The notes beneath the pieces are model-generated. The model worked only from the letters and a program-made list of their open reading frames with translations. It was not told the origin of the DNA and did no database searches. DNA of 34,964 bases from an uncultured Treponema sp. (GTDB lineage: Bacteria > Spirochaetota > Spirochaetia > Treponematales > Treponemataceae), in assembly GCA_945877425.1 (NCBI GenBank), contig CAMCRZ010000028.1, positions 1 through 34,964 of the forward strand, given 5' to 3'. Made by a program: the position numbers and the translations under genes. Shown here piece after piece: positions 31,322 to 34,964 of the stretch; the stretch's first letter is position 1; each line of letters begins with the position of its first letter.

Positions 31322-33145
31322 ATGGATATTGCTGAAATTGATGAAAACGGAAAAGGCAGGCTATTTACAGGATTGGCAGACGTTTCATGCTGCAAAAAAA
31401 TTGAAGGTCAGCCCAATGTTTACCTGCTGGAAGTTGTAGCTATACTTGAACGGGCCACACAACTTTCTTCAAGACCGGGACAATTTTACCTTATTAAGAG
31501 CAGCAGAAGTTCCGTTCAGTTTCAGCGTCCAATCAGCGTTTACCATTCTACAGAAGGCGTTGCACCAGACGGAAAAAGAATTCTGAAAATTCAGTTTATG
31601 ATTCTTGAAAAAGGCGAAGGCACAAAAGAACTTTGTCACTTAAAGCCAAACGATAAAATTGAACTTACAGGACCTTTGGGAAATTCCTTTACTTTGCCTG
31701 TTGAACTTTTTCCCAGACCTGCAGAAAATCCGGAAATTGCTATTGTGGGCGGCGGAATTGGAGTAGCACCAGTTGCAAATTTTGCATCAAGTCTTCCTGA
31801 AAAAACTTATGATTTTTATGCAAGCTTTAAAAGCGGAAGTTACGCTCTGGAAAACGTTAAGGCTTCAAATTTAACAGTTACAACTGATGACGGAAGTGCA
31901 GGCGTTCATGGAATGTTAAGTGCTGCATTTACAAAAGAAAAAATTCTTTCTGCCGGATATAAAGTTGTATTTGCCTGCGGTCCGGTGCCAATGCTTGCTT
32001 ATGTAAAAAAAGTATGCGCTGAATGTAACGTAGAGTGCTATCTTAGTCTTGAAAAGAAAATGCTTTGCGGAATAGGTGCCTGCTTAGGCTGTACAATTAA
32101 AACTAAAAACGGAAACAGGCGTGTTTGCAAGGACGGTCCTGTTTTTAATGCAAAAGACATAGACTTCCCTGAAAATCCACCAAAAGCAAAACGTCAGCCT
32201 TTAGACCATGAACCTGATTTAACCGTTACAATTGCAGGCGTTAAGTTTAAAAATCCCGTTATTGCAGCAAGCGGAACTTTCGGATTCGGTCAGAATTACA
32301 GAGGATTTTTTGATGTAGCTGAACTTGGCGGCTTTTCTTCCAAAGGTTTAACTCTTGAGCCAAAAGAAGGAAATGAAGGAGAAAGAATTATAGAAGTTGC
32401 ATCAGGTGATATAAATTCAATCGGACTGGAAAATCCCGGCGTACCTGAGTTTATAGAGCGTGAACTTCCTTCAATGATGAAACTTGGCACAACACCAATT
32501 GCAAATCTTGCAGGAAGCGACCTTGACTCTTACGTAAAAGGTGCACAGTTACTTGATAAAACAGACATTCCCATGATTGAACTGAACATTAGCTGTCCAA
32601 ACGTTAAGCACGGTGGAATGGCTTGGGGAATTGAACCGGAAGCAGCATTTGAATGTGTAAGTGCAGTCCGAAAAGCAACATCTAAACCGCTTATGGTAAA
32701 ACTTTCTCCGAACGCTCCTGACATTACGGCAGTTGCATTAAGCTGCATAAAAGCCGGAGCAGATGCGTTAAGCCTTATAAACACAATTCAGGCAGTTGCA
32801 ATCGACATTGAAAACGAAAAGCCTTACTTTAACAACATAAAAGCCGGACTTTGCGGACCTGCAGTAAAACCTATTGCACTTAGAATGGTGTGGGATGTTG
32901 CAGAAGCAGTAAGCAAATTGCCGGAAAATGAGCGTGTTCCTGTTGTAGGTTTAGGCGGAATTTCAAAGTGGCAGGATGCAGTGGAATTCATAATGGCAGG
33001 CGCTGATGCAATTCAAGTGGGAACTGCTACTTTTGCAAATCCAAAAGCAATGCTGCAGATTATTTCGGGGCTGAAAGATTTTATGAAAAGTCACGGCTAC
33101 AAAAACATTGCAGAATTAAAGGGAATTGCCCGTAAAAACTCATAA
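31322..33145 (+). CDS. pyrK-pyrD: Dihydroorotate dehydrogenase fusion: PyrK electron-transfer subunit joined to PyrD (class 1B)
   Basis: A 607-residue protein containing both halves of the NAD-dependent class 1B enzyme that oxidises dihydroorotate to orotate. Residues about 15-285 are PyrK: the FAD-binding barrel (RPGQFYLIK, QFQRPISVYH), the NAD-binding IVGGGIGVAPVANFA, and a 2Fe-2S cluster with Cys249, 254, 257 and 269 (CGIGACLGC). Residues about 298-605 are PyrD: VKFKNPVIAASGTFGFG, LNISCPNVKHGG with the catalytic-base Cys425, VKLSPNAPDI and GLGGISKWQDAVEFIMAGAD. In most bacteria pyrK and pyrD are separate genes. The linker is only about 13 residues (PPKAKRQPLDHEP). A GGAG ribosome-binding site precedes the ATG. 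It probably shares the pyrF transcript. Confidence 0.93.
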   Translation: MDIAEIDENGKGRLFTGLADVSCCKKIEGQPNVYLLEVVAILERATQLSSRPGQFYLIKSSRSSVQFQRPISVYHSTEGVAPDGKRILKIQFMILEKGEGTKELCHLKPNDKIELTGPLGNSFTLPVELFPRPAENPEIAIVGGGIGVAPVANFASSLPEKTYDFYASFKSGSYALENVKASNLTVTTDDGSAGVHGMLSAAFTKEKILSAGYKVVFACGPVPMLAYVKKVCAECNVECYLSLEKKMLCGIGACLGCTIKTKNGNRRVCKDGPVFNAKDIDFPENPPKAKRQPLDHEPDLTVTIAGVKFKNPVIAASGTFGFGQNYRGFFDVAELGGFSSKGLTLEPKEGNEGERIIEVASGDINSIGLENPGVPEFIERELPSMMKLGTTPIANLAGSDLDSYVKGAQLLDKTDIPMIELNISCPNVKHGGMAWGIEPEAAFECVSAVRKATSKPLMVKLSPNAPDITAVALSCIKAGADALSLINTIQAVAIDIENEKPYFNNIKAGLCGPAVKPIALRMVWDVAEAVSKLPENERVPVVGLGGISKWQDAVEFIMAGADAIQVGTATFANPKAMLQIISGLKDFMKSHGYKNIAELKGIARKNS

Positions 33146-33190
33146 AGTGCAGAATTTTCGGCAAAAAACTGATTTTTCACACAAAACTGT

Positions 33191-33220
33191 TAAATTTCAC
33201 CTTGTAAAATTTATTTTTTT
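33191..33220 (+). terminator. Possible weak terminator after pyrK-pyrD
   Basis: TAAATTT (33191-33197) and AAATTTA (33207-33213) form a 7-bp A/T-only stem with a 9-nt loop, followed by T7 (33214-33220). The stem is weak. Confidence 0.35.
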
Positions 33221-33264
33221 AATGCTAGTATAACAATATTTTATAAAGTGGAGTGTAAAGTAAA

Positions 33265-34137
33265 ATGAAAAAAATCAGTTTATTTATTGCAGCAGCATTC
33301 TTGTTTTTCAGTTGCGGCTCAAAAAAGTCAGCAGATGTAATTCAGGAACAGAAAGAAGAAGTGCGTACTGTAAACGGCGTAGTTCTTAGAGAAACATCAA
33401 GCCTTTGTGTAGAAAAGTCTGAAAACGAAATGGTTTGGGCTGACGACATTTTTAAAGGCGATGCTGTATTGGTTTACCTTAACAAGGAAAATTCTCCAGA
33501 AACAAAAAAAGCAGTTGCTTACGGCACAGAGTATGATTTCATTCACTGCAATGTAAAGGGCAGAGGCGATTACTGGATGTACAGTTCACAAGTTGCTGTA
33601 GATGCCGTTCCTGCTGTAGTTATTGCAGAAAGTTACGTTTATGATTCACCGGATGTAAGTTCACTGTCTTCTAAAAAAATCGATGCTACAGAAATTTGCG
33701 CCGTACATTCAGACTCAGGTGATTTCAGCAAAATCACTATAAGATATGGCGACAAAGATTCAGTTACTTTGAAAGACGTTTACATTAAAAAAAGCAATAT
33801 TGATAAAGTTGATGCAAACGTTGAAGTTTTCAAAGCAATTAAAAGACTTTCAGCTAAAACTCCTGCAGTTGTAGTAAAAGAAGTAGTTGATTACATCTTC
33901 ACAAAAAAAGAATTTACAAGCGAAGTTGAAGATGCATTTTATGCATTCGTTGCCAAAAAGTACGAAGAAGAATTCGCTGTAGATGAAAAAAATGACTGGA
34001 CCTTCATTCTTGACGCAGCTGATCTTTATTATGACTATGATTATGAAGATGACTATGACTATGAAGATGATGATTACAGCGACTACGACTACGATGATTA
34101 TGAAGATTCTTCTGATGATTACTACGATGACAACTAA
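33265..34137 (+). CDS. Lipoprotein with SH3-like region and Asp/Tyr-rich C-terminal tail
   Basis: A 290-residue lipoprotein: signal peptide and lipobox LFFSC, with Cys17. Residues about 35-190 contain two beta-rich, possibly SH3-like modules (VNGVVLRETSSLCVEK, YWMYSSQVAVDAVPAVVIAESYVYDSP). A helical segment follows (NVEVFKAIKRLSAKTPAVVV). The last 36 residues consist almost entirely of Asp, Tyr, Glu and Ser in repeats of the DYDYEDD type. That tail is strongly acidic and would be exposed. The C-terminal domain is homologous to that of the next gene (the segment KDVYIKKSNIDKVDANVEVF matches KKAYVLNANVSKREADVSAL), so they are tandem paralogues. The ribosome-binding site is GGAG. Function unknown. 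Confidence 0.8.
   Translation: MKKISLFIAAAFLFFSCGSKKSADVIQEQKEEVRTVNGVVLRETSSLCVEKSENEMVWADDIFKGDAVLVYLNKENSPETKKAVAYGTEYDFIHCNVKGRGDYWMYSSQVAVDAVPAVVIAESYVYDSPDVSSLSSKKIDATEICAVHSDSGDFSKITIRYGDKDSVTLKDVYIKKSNIDKVDANVEVFKAIKRLSAKTPAVVVKEVVDYIFTKKEFTSEVEDAFYAFVAKKYEEEFAVDEKNDWTFILDAADLYYDYDYEDDYDYEDDDYSDYDYDDYEDSSDDYYDDN
34027..34134 (+). repeat. Low-complexity GAT/TAT/GAA codon repeat encoding the D/Y/E tail
   Basis: Imperfect short repeats of the codons gac/gat, tat/tac and gaa encode the acidic tyrosine-rich end of the lipoprotein. Repeats of this kind can expand or contract by slippage without changing the frame. Confidence 0.7.
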
Positions 34138-34196
34138 AAAATAATGAACAAGACATCGATTTAATGTTAATGTTTTAACGTTTACTGGAGGAAAAA

Positions 34197-34883
34197 ATGA
34201 AAAAGTTTATATCTTTAATTTTATGTGCAGTGACATTTGCTGTATCTGCATTTTGTCAGGCTTCATATACTGAAAAATCATATAGCGGAAAAGTTGTAAT
34301 TCTTCGTGAAGATTGCGTTCTCTGGAACAAAGATGCAGAATCTGGAAAAATCAAATGGATTAACGGAGAATCTAAAAATGTAAAGGCAGGCACAGTTTAT
34401 TCTGCAGTTGCTGAAGTTACAGGCACTCTTGTTACAAGCAGCGGAGAATCAGAAGCAGGCTTTTACAAAATCAACTCTGACGGAAAAGATTTCTATGTTT
34501 TAAAAACACAGTCTTTTTCAGCAGAAGATGCAGCTCCTGTAGTTATAGTTAATGAAGCAGTAGTTTACAAAAACTCTTCAATTTCTACTTTTACAGATAC
34601 AACTCTTGAAGCATTCTCTATTGCAGCTTTCTCTGAAAAAGCAAATTCTAATAAAAAAAGCGACTTTATTGAAGTTGCATACTTTAAAGATTGGGAAGTA
34701 AAAAAGGCTTACGTTCTTAACGCAAATGTTTCAAAAAGAGAAGCCGACGTTTCAGCACTTAATCTTATAAAGAAAGCCGTTTCTGTTGATGATAAAGGTG
34801 TTAAAAATGAATTCTTAAACAACATAATGGAAACAGACATTTCAGACGAATTAATGGAATTCGCCTACACATCATTAAAATAA
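34197..34883 (+). CDS. Secreted paralogue of the preceding lipoprotein, unknown function
   Basis: A 228-residue exported protein with an ordinary signal peptide (MKKFISLILCAVTFAVSAF, cleavage near CQA-SY). The Cys near the end of the signal is preceded by Phe, so it is not a lipobox. It begins with a beta-rich domain (YSGKVVILREDCVLWNKDAESG, GTVYSAVAEVTG) and then the same domain as the upstream lipoprotein (VVIVNEAVVYKNSS, KKAYVLNANVSKREADVSALNLIKKA). It lacks the acidic tail. The gene lies 59 bp downstream with a GGAGG ribosome-binding site, probably in the same transcript, which ends at the terminator at 34911. The pair arose by duplication and is now diverged: one copy is lipid-anchored and one is soluble. 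Confidence 0.82.
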   Translation: MKKFISLILCAVTFAVSAFCQASYTEKSYSGKVVILREDCVLWNKDAESGKIKWINGESKNVKAGTVYSAVAEVTGTLVTSSGESEAGFYKINSDGKDFYVLKTQSFSAEDAAPVVIVNEAVVYKNSSISTFTDTTLEAFSIAAFSEKANSNKKSDFIEVAYFKDWEVKKAYVLNANVSKREADVSALNLIKKAVSVDDKGVKNEFLNNIMETDISDELMEFAYTSLK

Positions 34884-34910
34884 CCCTTCACACTAGAACT
34901 ATAAAGGTCG

Positions 34911-34964
34911 GGGCTGTCCTAGAAGTAATTAAAACTTCATCAAAGGACAGTCTTTTTATTTTTT
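34911..34964 (+). terminator. Rho-independent terminator after the tandem paralogues
   Basis: CTGTCCT (34914-34920) pairs with AGGACAG (34944-34950), with an inner GAAGT/ACTTC helix, followed by TCTTTTTATTTTTT. The structure is canonical and its left arm is similar to the terminator at 20555. Confidence 0.8.

Noticed and set aside
34027..34134. Repetitive DNA that could be taken for a CRISPR-like or satellite array
   Set aside because: The repeats are imperfect codon-level repeats in frame inside a gene, with no spacers.

Overview
The window looks like a chromosomal piece of a Treponema-type spirochaete, probably a gut or rumen commensal. The reasons are the AT-rich coding style, several short lipoproteins with spirochaete-like lipoboxes, an acetate kinase about 45 residues longer than the usual ~400, an OmpA-like/NlpC envelope cluster, and de novo pyrimidine genes, which the host-dependent oral and syphilis treponemes lack. 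The genus is inferred from protein character and was not checked by search.

Layout. 1-5.6 kb is an accessory stretch: the C-terminus of a type I restriction methylase (HsdM), an unrecognised 361-residue protein on the minus strand, and a two-gene unit of a small secreted protein plus a membrane-anchored helicase IV-like UvrD family helicase with two zinc ribbons. 5.7-6.2 kb is a VOC/glyoxalase gene broken by a 134-bp element made of three consecutive hairpins. 6.25-8.4 kb is a three-gene operon (effector-binding domain protein, DJ-1/PfpI protein, WYL regulator) behind a good sigma-70 promoter overlapped by a perfect 9-bp inverted repeat. 8.7-14.2 kb holds the NAD(P)H-hydrate repair enzyme and a MacAB/TolC-like export operon whose outer-membrane component has lost its N-terminus. 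14.2-17.6 kb (minus) carries an RluA-type pseudouridine synthase, a small membrane protein and a degenerate GH95-like protein. 17.8-20.5 kb carries pyrB, pyrI and a Ste24-like M48 protease. 20.6-24.3 kb (minus) carries ackA and a 711-residue Ig-like lipoprotein with a G8 tract. 24.7-28.6 kb is an envelope and signalling run (diguanylate cyclase, OmpA-like, NlpC/P60, lipoprotein). 28.6-33.1 kb has a beta-CASP RNase-like enzyme (minus), then pyrF and a fused pyrK-pyrD. 33.3-34.9 kb has two tandem paralogous exported proteins and a terminator.

The most distinctive observation is genome-wide in character. Start sites fall into two classes. Most genes have a Shine-Dalgarno sequence. At eight genes, however, a sigma-70 -10 hexamer lies 6 to 8 nt before the ATG (exactly 6 nt in six cases) and no ribosome-binding site is present. 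This predicts leaderless mRNAs and also decides several start codons. Pyrimidine synthesis is split over two loci here (pyrBI and pyrF-pyrKD). No tRNA, rRNA or CRISPR array was seen.
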